Source of the DNA: Acanthopleura granulata
Lineage: Eukaryota; Mollusca; Polyplacophora; Chitonida; Chitonidae
Length of the DNA: 64,000 bases
Reading direction: 5' to 3'
Assembly: GCA_016165875.1 (NCBI GenBank)
Contig: JABBOT010000080.1
Location: 7,112,759-7,176,758, forward strand
In this document: positions 11,560 to 22,875 of the stretch, piece after piece
How the letters are laid out: every line of letters begins with the position of its first letter
Position numbering within the stretch: position 1 is the first letter of the stretch
Notes under the pieces: generated by a model
Told to the model about the DNA's origin: nothing
Databases searched by the model: none
The model's input: only the letters and a program-made list of their open reading frames with translations
Translations under genes and position numbers: made by a program

Positions 11560-12175
11560 GTGAAAAGCTCTGTCCAGGAATAGCAGAAGCTTAACTTGAT
11601 TTGAATCTCTGAACGCGTGACCTTTACGTGCCTGGGTTATATTTTTCGCATTTGCTGTAATACCGTTTTAATTGGCGCACGATCGCTAATAGCTCTGCTT
11701 TCGCCGCACAGAATCCCCTGTGGGGCTGAAGTCATGAAGTCCTACAATAAAGTCCAGACGTCCCATTGTCAACGTGGCATCAGGGATCACTTATACGGCC
11801 TCCTGGCTTGACACTAGACCATAGGGCGATGTTTAGGTCGATTTATCCATAGGCTCAGCATAGTCACTGTCTGATATGGTTGAAATTATACTATGCAAGA
11901 CGCTCTTGACAACCTGCTTAGTCATCCTTTCCGGGCAAAGAAAACCTTTTGGCAACGTGTAGAAATCTACCCACAACACGTCTTTAAATGACCTCTCTCC
12001 TTTTTTGCAGTTTTCAGAGTCAGAGAGAGCGGACTGATTCCATTGTACAGTGTTACATGTTACATATAGCTGCATCGTAAAAAGGAATGTGAAGAAACGA
12101 CCATGGGTGTGGCGTTCCGTGTCCGGTGTATCCGAAAAATATACATTATTAGAAAGAGCCGTTAACTTTAGAGAC
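11560..12175. other. Spacer between rep-4 and rep-5, no recognised gene
   Basis: A 114-codon minus-strand frame (11833-12177) is open but matches no family I know. Its position inside a repeat-flanked spacer argues against a real gene. Confidence 0.4.
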
Positions 12176-12179
12176 AATG

Positions 12180-12660
12180 AAAGATAATAAACATAAGATA
12201 AATGGATGGACGAGTTTTAACGCTTGTCTACCACTAAAATGTACCCTATTTCTACCGTGGATAAGTGGAAACCTTCCATATAAAGTGTAAGTATGAATGT
12301 AGTTTTGTTCCTAATAATGACCAGATAATTGGCTGTGATGATCACTCTGATTTATGGCCATATGTCCAGAGAGGTTTTCTTAGAAACTAAATCGGCTTGT
12401 CTCTTGATACATCAGTGAAAGTTCTGTGGAGGGTTTTAGTTTATACGTGATTTCATAATTCAGTGAATGTCAAACTAACCTTGGTTATTACACTTGCTTC
12501 TGTTGCAACTTTTAGTTTTTCACTGTAAACCAGGTATTCCTAATAGACGGTTTTGACGTATCCAGGATCTGAAAGGAAATCATTTTAGGCAACGCCACCC
12601 CACATGGGAGAAAGCTAAAATCTAGGGGAGGGGGAGGGCAACGGGGGAGGGGCTTTTTGG
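12180..12660 (+). repeat. rep-5 dispersed repeat, copy 1
   Basis: Aligns with 18580-19440. Shared pieces are CTTGTCTACCACTAAAATGT, TGATTTCATAATTCAGTGAA, TCCTAATAGACGGTTTTGA, GAAAGGAAATCATTTTAGGC and a closing G-rich tract (GGGGAGGGGGAGGG, or GGGGGTGGGTGAGGAGGG in the other copy). Confidence 0.75.
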
Positions 12661-12754
12661 TATTAAATTCGTTGTCTTCCAGGCTTTTTTTTGTTGCCTT
12701 CGCGCCAAAAATTTAAAGAAAAACAAAACTATTTTTAAAGACTGATTCGTGTTA

Positions 12755-13345
12755 CGAACTCCTCTCCTTAAAAATACAGTGATTAGAATGGTGCCTCATG
12801 TGCAAGATTTGTAGTGCCGAAACAGTCATGCGCTATCTGAGAATCCACGGAGTTCAGGCGACACAGACCTTAGCGTCAATTTTGATTTTGTTTTACATTG
12901 ATCTAACCATTTGTGAAGGGTTCTGAAAGACTGTAATAACAAGGCATATATTCATAACGTTTTAGAAGGAATCTACAAAAAAAATAAATTTAAAGTTAAA
13001 AAGAAAGAAATAAAGCTAATGTGGCGCGAGACAGAAAACAGACTGCAGCGCGATTGAACGATGTGGGGAAGAGACATCTTTTGACAAAATCCCTTCGAAC
13101 TCCCTGTTCACAACTATTTTTAGCTGTTAAACGTTGCGTCGTTGGTTTATGGCAATCATCTGAAGACTGCTGGCTCCAGCTTTCTGATCTGTCAACCTCA
13201 AGCGGATATTCATAATGATCTGCTCACCGCTGTAACAGCTACATGTATTGATAACAAACGCTTGGCAGTATGGCAGCATAAGGCATGTTGTGGTAATGAC
13301 AATTACTTAATTAATTATATCGGAATCGGAACCAAATCTGCGTCT
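12755..13345 (-). repeat. rep-1 dispersed repeat, copy 2
   Basis: Matches the minus-strand rep-1 copy at 44935-46050. Landmarks are GCGCGAGACAGAAAACAG, TTTATGGCAATCATCTGAAG, CAAACGCTTGGCAGTATGG, and GTTGTGGTAATGACAATTAC. It lacks the 24-bp minisatellite. A plus-strand rep-2 copy follows at 13600, the same arrangement as at 5.4-7.4 kb. Confidence 0.7.
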
Positions 13346-13599
13346 CGAATTGCGCTGTCAAGTAGGATAGTTCACCGGGATCGAATGTTTCATAAAAAAT
13401 TACCACATCAGGAGTGATGGATTCCTGAAAAGTATCTCGAAGTTTGTTCTCATTGTTTTGCTTTGAACCTAACCAAGAGGTTATGGTACTTGTGTTTCAA
13501 GCTCTAGGACAGGGGATATTATGTTACTTCTATTGTTTTCAGAACATTTGTGTCAAGTCGTCGATGGCGTTCTGTCGAGTAGCCTTACATTGAATCAGA

Positions 13600-14140
13600 C
13601 TGCTTTTCAAAGCACCATTGCTCTCGCTTAAGGCAAACGTGACCTTAATGAACGTGTTAATGAAGTACTCTATTCATACTACGTGTCAAACATCATGGTC
13701 GGGTACGATTTCGAAAGTATCTGAGATTGCAAAGCCTCTTGGGTTCATCTCATAAACCATACACATTTCAAGAAGTTTTCTTTCAGAGCAACTCGTTCGG
13801 TAAATCCTACAGTAGAATTCTATCATACGTTTTACAGCACCGTGAAAAACTGAGATTTGTTTTCGGGAAGTGTGCTCTATCAGACATCTTCACAGTTGGC
13901 TCCACTCTAGGGACAGGATGTGTAGTTCATTAACGAGAAAAAGTGCTCCAGTCTTATCATGTCTCAGACAGAGTAATTCATTTAAGACCCGACCGAACAA
14001 GAGCGTAACTACAGGTTCTGGATGTGCTTCACCGTCTTTCATCCCCCAAGGAGTCCACACCAGCTAAATGAATAACGTTTCCAAGATCTACCTGAACATT
14101 AGTAGGTTGTCGTCATTGAGCATTCACAGGTTTGCTTTTA
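13600..14140 (+). repeat. rep-2 dispersed repeat, copy 2
   Basis: Aligns with 6849-7440. TCCTACAGTAGAATTCTATC, GTGCTCCAGTCTTATCATGT, AGACAGAGTAATTCATTTAA and GACCCGACCGAACAAGAG are the clearest shared segments. Confidence 0.75.
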
Positions 14141-14426
14141 TTCTTCCATGAAATCCTGATTATCTGTTGTTTTCTATCGTACATGCTGTAAACTCGGGTC
14201 ATGTCTATCAAACAGGATGGAACAGGGCGATTGGGTAACAGGTGCCGAAAGACTTGACCACCAAGGTGACATATAACCTCTGTGTTACAGCACCAATAAT
14301 GTTTAGTACTTTTGTACTGTTGCCACCATTATACTGGAGCAAGTCAAGAGGGTATAACATCAAGGTTAAGTTCCTTTTTTTGTATTTAGAATATTTCCTG
14401 TTACCCTCACATCTATGGATCGATTT

Positions 14427-14451
14427 CTTCTCCTTTTTAGAAAAAAGGAGA
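14427..14451. other. Short perfect hairpin
   Basis: TTCTCCTTTTT and AAAAAAGGAGAA form a small inverted repeat with almost no loop. It could be chance, and no function is implied. Confidence 0.35.
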
Positions 14452-14459
14452 ATTAAACT

Positions 14460-15160
14460 CAATTAAAATCCACATTTACTCAAACATTCCTCTCTCAAGC
14501 CAGCGTCAGGATAACAAGGAAACTTGAATAAAATAGCTTTATTGCCAAGAGAACAATTTCAAAAATTCACCGAGAACAACGGAAGCAAGAGAGGAGTTGG
14601 GTTGACACAATTCCTTAAAATATTATTCTGCATCGTCTGGATATGGTCTTAGTGTTATATCTGTTTAGGTTTAATTCATTTTTTTCTGGTTTAAATAGGC
14701 TCAAAATTTTTCTGAAGCATGTTTCTTGATGTTCAAAATTTGTATGGCAATGGACTGGACATTTGTTTTGAAAACCATATCCCCGTTGTACGGTGAAGGG
14801 TTCTTGTTTATACTACGTTGAAAGTGTTGCTGAAATGCCATTTTTCGGTCATAATTTTTTTCTTCCAAGAAATGAAAACAGCTGCACCACGGAAAATCAT
14901 ATTCATCCACCTTATATGATGTCTTAAACAGAAGTTTTCTGTTGCCCGTAAATGAACCATCATTTAGTTGTGACTGTCAATTGGACTATTGATGTTGCCA
15001 TTAAACACATCCCACATAATATCGGAATAGTTTTTCGTTATAGATTTACTTCGAGTTTTCATTACTAACTTAGTCATGCCAAATACAACAGAATAATCAT
15101 TGTATCATTCATTTTGATAAAAAACTTCATTGCTTAATATCTTTACTGATCACAGGTATA
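14460..15160. other. No recognisable feature
   Basis: AT-rich with no coding signal. It contains the GAATAAAATAGCTTTATTGC motif near 14527 that is shared with 7.9 kb. Confidence 0.4.
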
Positions 15161-15164
15161 TTGT

Positions 15165-15330
15165 CAACAAACTCGTTATTTCTTTATATTTGATATATTT
15201 TCTTAGTTCTATGGTGGTTTGTGTTATTTTATGGTTTCTGGAAACTTGTCTTTTGTGATTATTGACGCGGGACGCCCATTTTGGTTGACGGCTGCTATAC
15301 GAATGTCGGTTTCGACGTCTAGGTTAAAGA
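15165..15330 (+). repeat. rep-3 dispersed repeat, copy 1
   Basis: Shares GTGGTTTGTGTTATTTTATG, GGGACGCCCATTTTGGTTGA and CGGTTTCGACGTCTAGG with copies at 37495-37700 and 38640-38870. Confidence 0.7.
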
Positions 15331-15334
15331 ACCC

Positions 15335-15885
15335 GTCAGGCCGATTATACATTGAAGAAGAATGTAACTCCTGAATAAGCGGGGCTGTTCTGGGCGAGAA
15401 ACGATCACTTTTATATCGGAACGAGACACGACTGTCTTGCAAAACAGGTCACGAGTTCAGATTTATCATCGATAACGCAGTCATTTTCCCTTGAGATATT
15501 AAACAGGTCATCCATGAAAATGACAAATCAAAATGTTTTGATAAGTATATAAAAGAATAAGTACAAAAGCACTGGTGATTCATTTAAACATTTAAGTCGC
15601 TATGTTGACCGTGTGAATTTTCTGGGACAGAAGGTTCACTAATGACTCTAAAGCGTATCTTTTATGGCCTTAATCTTCGGCTAGGACTTTTATTTGTTTC
15701 AACCCGCAAATTCTGGTTTGATGGCACTTATACATCTTCATGTTAGCAATCTGTTATGGGGAACAAATTTGTATTAGGTTTTCAGTTTGGAAGATATTAT
15801 TCCATATATATTAAATGCCTTTACTCTCTTTTCGTGCCTTGTGTGAAATAATATCTGAACAGGCACGGATAACTTTTACATGTGT
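15335..15885. other. No recognised gene; one short shared segment
   Basis: GCACTGGTGATTCATTTAAA at 15569-15588 resembles a segment near 9990 (GTACTGGTGATTCAAGTAAA). Otherwise nothing is shared. Confidence 0.4.
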
Positions 15886-15889
15886 GGAT

Positions 15890-16530
15890 TAAATATTAAA
15901 GTGTCCCAGGCACCTTGCAAGGCGTCTTTGAGTAATATCGTTTAACCGTAACAGGCAACACAAGATTAAAATCGTGTACAACATTATACACCATAAAGGA
16001 ATCTCTGTTACATAATGGCATACATTCCAAAAGGTCTCCATAAAACAAATTTAAAAATAACATCACAGACGTCGTAGGGCAGACAGTCAATAGAAAAAAA
16101 AACTTAGTGATGTTAAAATGAAGACAGGAGTGCTTATCCCCGGGGGTAGCGGAGGCAGGAATTATGTCCCTCCTGGGCTGTCTGATCATTGTGACTGGCA
16201 ATCCATTGTTTGCTTTTTCTTTTATTTAGTTCTGACATTGTTTTTCCTTGATGGTACATTTTATACATGAATAACGGCGTTCAGCCCTGAGGTTCGGAAT
16301 CTGTTATTTCTTAGAGAGAAAAGTTCGATGTTATTGTCATCAAACAGACAGGCTAATAGAGTAAACATGAGGAATTACAATCGAAACGCGGCGATGTTCC
16401 ATCTGGCTTGTCCGGGGCCCAGGTAAGTTTCCCAGACATGAGGTGTTAGATGCAGACACGTTAATTTGAGATGACGCTTTATGCTTCTGAGTCTGAGTCA
16501 TAGTTCACATATATTTTAGAGGTACTAAAA
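15890..16530 (+). repeat. rep-4 dispersed repeat, copy 3
   Basis: Carries the full set of rep-4 blocks, including AAAAGGTCTCCATAAAACAA, CGTCGTAGGGCAGACAGTCA, CATCAAACAGACAGGCTAAT, TGTCCGGGGCCCAGGT and GATGACGCTTTATGCTTCTG. Confidence 0.75.
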
Positions 16531-16534
16531 CCTC

Positions 16535-17635
16535 TTTGGGCTTAATTATGCTTTTTTTTCTAATGAAGACCAAAATATTGATCAAATGTAGTCATATATG
16601 TATATATATGCTGTAAAAAACAGACTGGGGATTCCCAAAATGGTTTCGAAATTTGCCTAACTTTTGTATTAATGAAAATAAACCAAAAATTTACCAAAAA
16701 TCATTTTTTTCAAAGCGCTATAGTTTTGCCAATTTCAACATTTTCAAAGTTTCATTGTCAAAGCCCATAATTTACTATTTAGAGTACAAAAATGTCCCAC
16801 AGATTTTTAAGATTCTTCTTAGAAAACTTTCATATTCTTCTGCTCATATCGTTAAAGCTAGAAAAGATATCAAAATTTATGGCACCGTTGCAAGTTATAC
16901 TTATTTTCAAATTTTAACCAATAAAAACCGTGAATGACAAAAAGCAATGGAATGATGTATTTTCTTCACTATCAGTAAAATATATCTGCTCGTGTTTCTG
17001 TTGTGCATGGATGGAAAATTGGCAGTGTAGATTTGCTGTTGAAACATGACCAGATGATACCTTCTTTTAAGACATCTGATCTAAGACCATATAACCGTAA
17101 AGGTTTATTTATTACTTTACTTGATTTTTGCTACTACTTCGTAGTCAAGATTTTTTTCAAGTCTAGCAAGTCAAACACGATCTTCTCCACGAGTGGAAGA
17201 CAGTTATGTATACCATATTGGTGAAATACAAGTGGTCTTCATAGACCGTTTCACTATTTGAGCGGCCACTCGAGCGTTCGATCAGTCATTTAATGTCCTT
17301 TGTCACATTTTAGAAATTATTTAATCTACTTACCAGTGCACAGGAAAATATAAATTTCTGTTGTTTTTTTTTGCTTGTGTTTGGCCATTTTTCTCAACTA
17401 CTCTCATGCTGTCGCCATTTTTTAATGTCCTGCAGCAAAGCGAAAGAAAAAGTATGATTGGCTAATACTCCTGCAGATGTGGCTCTCTTCCAATTAATAA
17501 CAAGGCCGACATTAATCAACTCCAGTATAAAATCCACAGCCAGATCACCCAATGAATAATAAAGAGACCGGAAGACCTCAAATACACCGGGCTTGACGTA
17601 TACAATGGTGCCAATCCAACAGAAGAAACCTCTGC
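16535..17635. other. No recognisable feature
   Basis: AT-rich. A 94-codon plus-strand frame at 16653-16937 is Lys/Ile/Phe-rich, as expected from AT bias, and matches no family I know. Confidence 0.45.
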
Positions 17636-17639
17636 TCCA

Positions 17640-18370
17640 TAATAACACATATCTCATTGGGTCTTATTTTAAGACTAAAACATCACAACAGGGGTGGCCT
17701 GGTGGTTAGAGCGTCTGCCTCGAGATCGGAGATCCGGCATAAATCCTGGGTCATACCAAAGACTGTTAAAATGGTACTTGTTGCTGCCTCGCTTGCACTC
17801 AGTACTTTAGGTTAGAGCAAGGAAACAGGACTGGTCAGCTCGGTGTCAGTACAATGTGCCTGGGTGGGGTGTCATGTCTGGTGTCTTCGGTATGATGCTT
17901 TGGTGGTGGCAGCAACTTGGCTGCATGGACTCACCCTGCCACCAGTAAACACTCTATATATGCATTATAAAGTCTCCTCGCCGTCTTATGATAGAAAACA
18001 TGTTAAGTACGACGTGAAACGCCAAAAATGCACAGCAGGGAGGTTTAATGCCCGATAATCGCTAGAACAACATGAGTAATGTTGAAATGAACAGACGTAG
18101 TGGCGAGGGGGATGGGTGTATGTGTGAGTCATTGTGACTTTAAATTCTGTTTTTGCAATTTAATTCCGACATTTACCGCTTTCTTGTCACGTGGTGTACA
18201 TGAATTATATTGCCTTACACCCTAAGGTTTGAAATTTATTGTCTGTTATAGAGAAACGTTGGACTCGATTATCCGCAAACTGGCAGGTTTATTTAGTTAA
18301 TACAAAAAAATCACCATAGAAATGTAAGATGATATGTTTATAGATCATTTCGCTTTGTGGTTACGAGTAA
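17640..18370 (+). repeat. rep-4 dispersed repeat, copy 4, split by SINE-B
   Basis: The left part (17640-17691) ends AAAACATCACAACAG and the right part resumes at 18031 with CACAGCAGGGAGG. Removing SINE-B restores collinearity with the intact copy near 4895. The right part carries CACCCTAAGGTTTGAAAT, TCCGCAAACTGGCAGG and GCTTTGTGGTTACGAGTAAA. Confidence 0.75.
17692..18030 (+). mobile_element. SINE-B copy, full length
   Basis: Starts with a tRNA-like head: GGGTGGCCTGGTGGTTAGAG is A-box-like, and a decayed B box lies near GGCATAAATCCTGGG. The body contains AAATGGTACTTGTTGCTGCC, GGGGTGTCATGTCTGGTGTC and GCATGGACTCACCCTGCC. The 3' module ends AGTACGACGTGAAACGCC. It is flanked by CACAACAG (17684-17691) and CACAGCAG (18031-18038), a target-site duplication with one mismatch. 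Confidence 0.9.
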
Positions 18371-18704
18371 AACTTACGAACACTGATTCTTGCAGTAGTA
18401 CATTGGTCCTGCGGATAGCGTTTATTTCAAATTCAAATGAAATAAACAAGTAGTTGAAGAAATGTTCAACAAATTAGGTGGTCGAATCTTGACGGCACCC
18501 TTTTTATACCCAAGAAGTCGGTACAAATGTAATGCGATCGTTTGATACGTTTGGATTGGATAAGCACAACATCAGGAGATAGGCAGATACATGCACTTGT
18601 CTACCACTAAAGTATATCCACTGGCGCTCCGTGTGTGCAATGGAGTGAGTAAGTGCTTGGAATTTAACGTTGAACTTAATGTTTAGTTATATGCCGACGA
18701 GGAG

Positions 18705-18850
18705 TCCTTCTGGTGTGTGTATATAGTGTGTCTTCTTGTAGCCGGGCGAGTCCATGCCGTTAAAGTGCTGCCGTCGCTTTAGCATGCCGAAGACACCAGA
18801 CATCATATCCCACCCTGGCCACGAAGGCAATCGTGTGCAATGGAGGAAGC
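18705..18850 (-). mobile_element. SINE-B fragment
   Basis: The minus strand reads TGATGTCTGGTGTCTTCGGC and GCATGGACTCGCCCGGCTAC, then an ACAC-rich tail. The head is missing. Confidence 0.7.
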
Positions 18851-18965
18851 CCTCCAGATGAAGCATGTGAACGTTGTCTTGCTGTTATAATACGATAATT
18901 CCTTACAGAATTGATTATTCGGGGCCATATATCCCTAGAAATTCACTCATTTTAAAATAGATTAA

Positions 18966-19199
18966 TTTGATATTTAATTAGTGTTCTACGCCGTACTCCG
19001 GAATATTTCACTCATACGAGGGCGGCTAGCATTATGGTGGGAGGAAACCGGGCAGAGCGCTGGGGAAACCCACGACCATCCGCAGGTTGCTGGCGGACCT
19101 TCCCACGTACGGCCGGAGAGGAAGCTAGCATGAGCTGGACTTGAACTCACAGGGACAAAATTGGTGGGAGATTTCTGGGTCATTATGCTGCGGTAGCAC
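18966..19199 (-). mobile_element. SINE-A copy, 5' truncated
   Basis: Complete from TTAATTAGTGTTCTACGCCG through GGAGGAAACCGGGCAGAGCG to GTCATTATGCTGCGGTAGCA. The tRNA-like head beyond that is absent. Confidence 0.88.
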
Positions 19200-19437
19200 G
19201 TATTTTATGAAATTTCTTCCAACGGTTTCAGTCTCCATGTAATTTCATAATCTTTAAATGTCAACTCACCTGGGTAATTATCCTAGCCCCTGGAGCAGCT
19301 TGTAGGTTTGCACAGCAGAAGAGGTTTTACTAATAGACAATCTGATGCATCCGGGCTCAGAAAGGAAACCATTTCAGCAAATGTCAACCCACATATTCTA
19401 ATTGAAGCTAAAATCAGGATAGGGGGTGGGTGAGGAG

Positions 19438-19470
19438 GGTGTGTGCGTGCGTGTGTGCGTGTGTGTGTGG
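19438..19470. repeat. (GT)n microsatellite
   Basis: A GT-rich run with GC interruptions (GTGTGCGTGCGTGTGTGCG and onward). Confidence 0.9.
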
Positions 19471-19474
19471 AGTG

Positions 19475-19925
19475 GTGGTGAGGATTCTATTGGGGAAATA
19501 ACCCACTCTTTTTTTGGTAGGTAGATCATGCAGTCCAAGTTGTCCGCATGGTTCTGTGTTCTAATAAAGCAAGAGACCGCATACATATTCTACTTTTCAA
19601 TAATTTTCTTGCCTACTGCCTACATTATTTGAATAAAAATGGCTTGATTGTATATAAGAAGCACTTGAAAAAAAGAATGTTCCGATACGGGAATAGCATG
19701 TTTATTCTCTGTCAAATATGGCTTTTGTGGTCACTTTCCGAAACTAACAGAAAATGAAACAGCGAAAGACAGATTACTTGCCCTGTTGTGTTTAAGACAC
19801 AAAGACATCCATTGTCTTGCTGGTACCTTTTGGTTGTCTACGCTCTAAAAACCGAAACTAAAATCGGTAAAGATACCCGGCTACTGTTTTTCAGACTTTC
19901 TGTCAGCGGATGAATCTTTTCATCT
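19475..19925. other. No recognisable feature
   Basis: AT-rich, with no shared repeat and only frames of 60-70 codons. Confidence 0.45.
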
Positions 19926-19929
19926 GCCA

Positions 19930-20110
19930 TATGTTCACTCCAAGGCATGGCATTATGTAGCTTATCTATAATAATACTTGTGGCGTTTACTAAATTAGCC
20001 TGTCGTTTTGAAGTTACCGGCGCCAAGGTTTTCTCTTACGGAAATAACCTTAGGGTGGAAACAACCACTGAGTATCAGAGGCACGTCGAGACAAATAAGC
20101 TAAGAAGTCG
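19930..20110 (-). repeat. rep-4 fragment
   Basis: On the minus strand CACCCTAAGGTTATTTCCGT is followed by TTCAAAACGACAGGCTAATT and TAGTAAACGCC. These match the centre of rep-4 near 18220-18300 and 16340. Confidence 0.6.
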
Positions 20111-20114
20111 ATCT

Positions 20115-21590
20115 TGGCCAGTTCAGGACGAGAAAAACCCTAACCCCAGAGGGATAAGAAATGTGTGTTTGGCATACGCCTCGGTCAGCTTTGTGTCCAC
20201 GTGTCATATAACAAGAGCCAAGTCACAATAGCTGACAGCTACACGTCCCGCATACAGTCGATATATACATGTATACATATCCCCCGTTAAGTGAATAACC
20301 AATGTTGTGATTGATAATATATTGGTAAGGATTTATTAATAATCTATCTTTAAGCTGTATATTCACCTTCATGGAATGATATATCCCACCGTTTGTATTC
20401 TAGGGGGAGTTGAACACCCTTTGTCCCCGTGGGTCATCGAGGCTCATCGGCATACACTTGTTAGCTTCTTGTATTCCCCTTTGATATTCAACGTTTCTGG
20501 CCACGTTTCAAGTGGGTTTAATAACGCCGACGAAAATCTGAGGTTGGGGGGATGCGGTGCTCAGTTTAGTGTAAGTTTAGTTCTACCTGCTTTAGAGAAA
20601 GTTTCAGCAAGGTATTGTTCATGTCCATGACGTTTTTTGTATGTCGAAAGGCAAATTAACAATGAAGACATTATGATTCCAGGAGCTGTAACTGCTTATG
20701 GGCACGTCTCTAAAGGATATGGATTCCAATAAACGGTCTACAGAAATAATAAAGCTGTATTACCGATAAGTAATACAACAGGAAAACAGTGGAGTGGAAG
20801 GGGATTTTAATTTGTTTCAAAGAACTGGATAACGATTGAAACATTCCCCAATACAGATTTATTCTCCCAGCAGACAATGCAAACCCTTCATAGGAAAAAT
20901 CCTGCTTAAAGATTTGGTCCTGTAACAGCACTGTGTAGACCATCTCAAGGCTGACCAATTACACTTCACATCTCGCGAGATTTAGTGATACAGACGAGGC
21001 ACCACGGGAAATCCAGTCACCACTCGGTACAGCTTGACCTCAATTCTTACTGTATCTCCATTCCAAGTTCGTGGATAATTCCGGCTGAATATTGGTTACG
21101 ATGCTTGATCTCACAATCATTCGTCCAGCATGTCCACTTTGTTGGTTGACGGCTGATAGTGTATTTATCAATGTTTGAAACGCTGTTCATGTGGATAAGA
21201 CTGTCTTACACCTCGAAATTCTCGATAAATTGTATCTGGAATTGAGATTGAATCTTTAAACGCCAGGAGCGTATCTATAGCTAGCCACTAACTCCACGCA
21301 GTAGACAGTAAATGGCTACATGTGTCTGTGTTTCAATATTTCAGCACGTCTGTGTCATCCGGAAATGAACAAAGAAACCAATATCAGAAAGGCTGCCCAG
21401 GTGAATTAACCTTCTTGGCCACTTGGACCACAATTGTATTAGAGAGTACTGTCTTCAAGAACGTGGCTATTCTGGCCAAATTACAGCTGAAACTGATACA
21501 CAGATTGCCATGACAAAGACTTAGTAGAACGATATGGTCATCAATGTGCTGGATTCTTGAGGCATATACAGTCACCGTGAATGGTGATAC
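20115..21590. other. No recognisable feature
   Basis: About 1.5 kb without a shared repeat or coding signal that I can support. TTGTTGGTTGACGGCTGATA near 21140 weakly resembles the rep-3 core. Confidence 0.45.
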
Positions 21591-21599
21591 AGAAAAAAA

Positions 21600-21720
21600 T
21601 GTTAAAACCAGAATAACGATGACAGTGTGATAGTTGGGGAAATAGTCACACGTAACTGGTAAAGTACCGCCTCTTGTCAACTGGCAACAGTTATTGTTTT
21701 TATTCTAACTCTCGTAAATG
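21600..21720 (+). repeat. rep-8 dispersed tail, copy 1
   Basis: Contains GACAGTGTG, then CCGCCTCTTGTCAACTGGCA and TTTTTATTCTAACTC. The same order (GACAGTGTG, CTCTTGTCA, TTTTATTCTAACTGTTCATG) occurs at 24500, 26110, 27640, 58050 and 58280. Confidence 0.55.
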
Positions 21721-21724
21721 TCTA

Positions 21725-22685
21725 AATATTGCCAAATTAAACTCTTCCTATTACCATGGTGTACTGACCTGTTTTAGAAACGTTTTAATATTTCAGTTTT
21801 TCTGTCTTAACGAGTAAGTGAACGGCAAATATCATCATGATATTTGAATGCGTCGGCTGAATTTGCCCCAAATGCGACTTGTAATATCGGAGCGGTTTGC
21901 CTCAGAAAGTAATTCTCATCTTAAGGCATACACAGCTTACATGATAATATTTCTGAGGACTTGTACTATACATACGTAGTAAATGTCACTCTTAAAACTC
22001 ACATTTTCACAAATTTTTGCGCTTTATCCATGTATATTGACTGTTTTCGATGAGTAGACAACCTGACCTAAAATGTAAGAAATAAATCGTATTTAATCCA
22101 CGGGAACATATTATTTAGGGATCATGTTCTCGTTATACATTAACTGGTAACAGTTTAACGTCTCTATTGCGGCGTTATCCTAGGCGTACGTTTGCATCAG
22201 AGCATGACGAAATGCACCCGTTTATACAGGTTTATGGTGCTCACCGTACAAAACATAAACACAAGCCACAAATACAACCAACAACCGCCAAAATAAGCAA
22301 CTTATGCGAAACACATACCAAGTATATCGCCTTTGCTCAAAAGTATATACTGTTCAGATCGGAAAAAATGATATGTTTTCACTGCGCCTACATTGCTGTA
22401 AAAGCTTCCACGAAGAATATAAATATCTGGTCGACTGTCTCTTAATACAACATGGAATAACTGACCTTCTTGAGGCTAGATGCTAGCCGGACATAGGGCT
22501 TGACCTTTAGCCATCTGTCCGCTTTATTACATTAGTCTAAGGGAATGACTTTGGGACATCATATTTTTCCTTTGAGGCCGGATTTTAAAAGAAAGCACGT
22601 CAGATCTGGCATCATGGAATCTGTTTGTCAGATAATTTAACCCGAGGTTACAGTTACACATACCTCCCAACACGCTTAGCGAGTC
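21725..22685. other. No recognisable feature
   Basis: No shared repeats found; the longest open frames are about 90 codons. Confidence 0.45.
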
Positions 22686-22689
22686 TACA

Positions 22690-22875
22690 TGATGTGTGTG
22701 TGTATATAGGAGCCATTGTCGTATGATAATATGCCCATGTTGTTTACGACTGTTTAAACCATTGTGATATGACAATATGCCCATGTCTTTTGACGATTGT
22801 TAAACAGTTGGGCATATTGTCGCTCATACAACCGTAACACAACATGGGCATAATTGTCACATCAGGATGGCTTGC
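22690..22875. repeat. Cluster of direct and inverted copies of an ACATGGGCATATTGTCA motif
   Basis: Two direct copies (TGATAATATGCCCATGTTGT at about 22723 and TGACAATATGCCCATGTCTT at about 22770) are followed by two inverted ones. These are TTGGGCATATTGTCGCTCAT at about 22808 and CATGGGCATAATTGTCACAT at about 22843. Outer bases GCCATTGT and AGGATGGC extend the pairing, so a cruciform or multi-hairpin fold is possible. Confidence 0.7.

Larger units (their letters stand above)
18580..19440 (+). repeat. rep-5 dispersed repeat, copy 2, interrupted
   Basis: The left piece CACTTGTCTACCACTAAAGT and the right piece from about 19200 (TGTAATTTCATAATCTTTAA, ACTAATAGACAATCTGATGC, AGAAAGGAAACCATTTCAGC) match 12180-12660. 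The middle is occupied by a minus SINE-B piece and a minus SINE-A. Confidence 0.65.
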
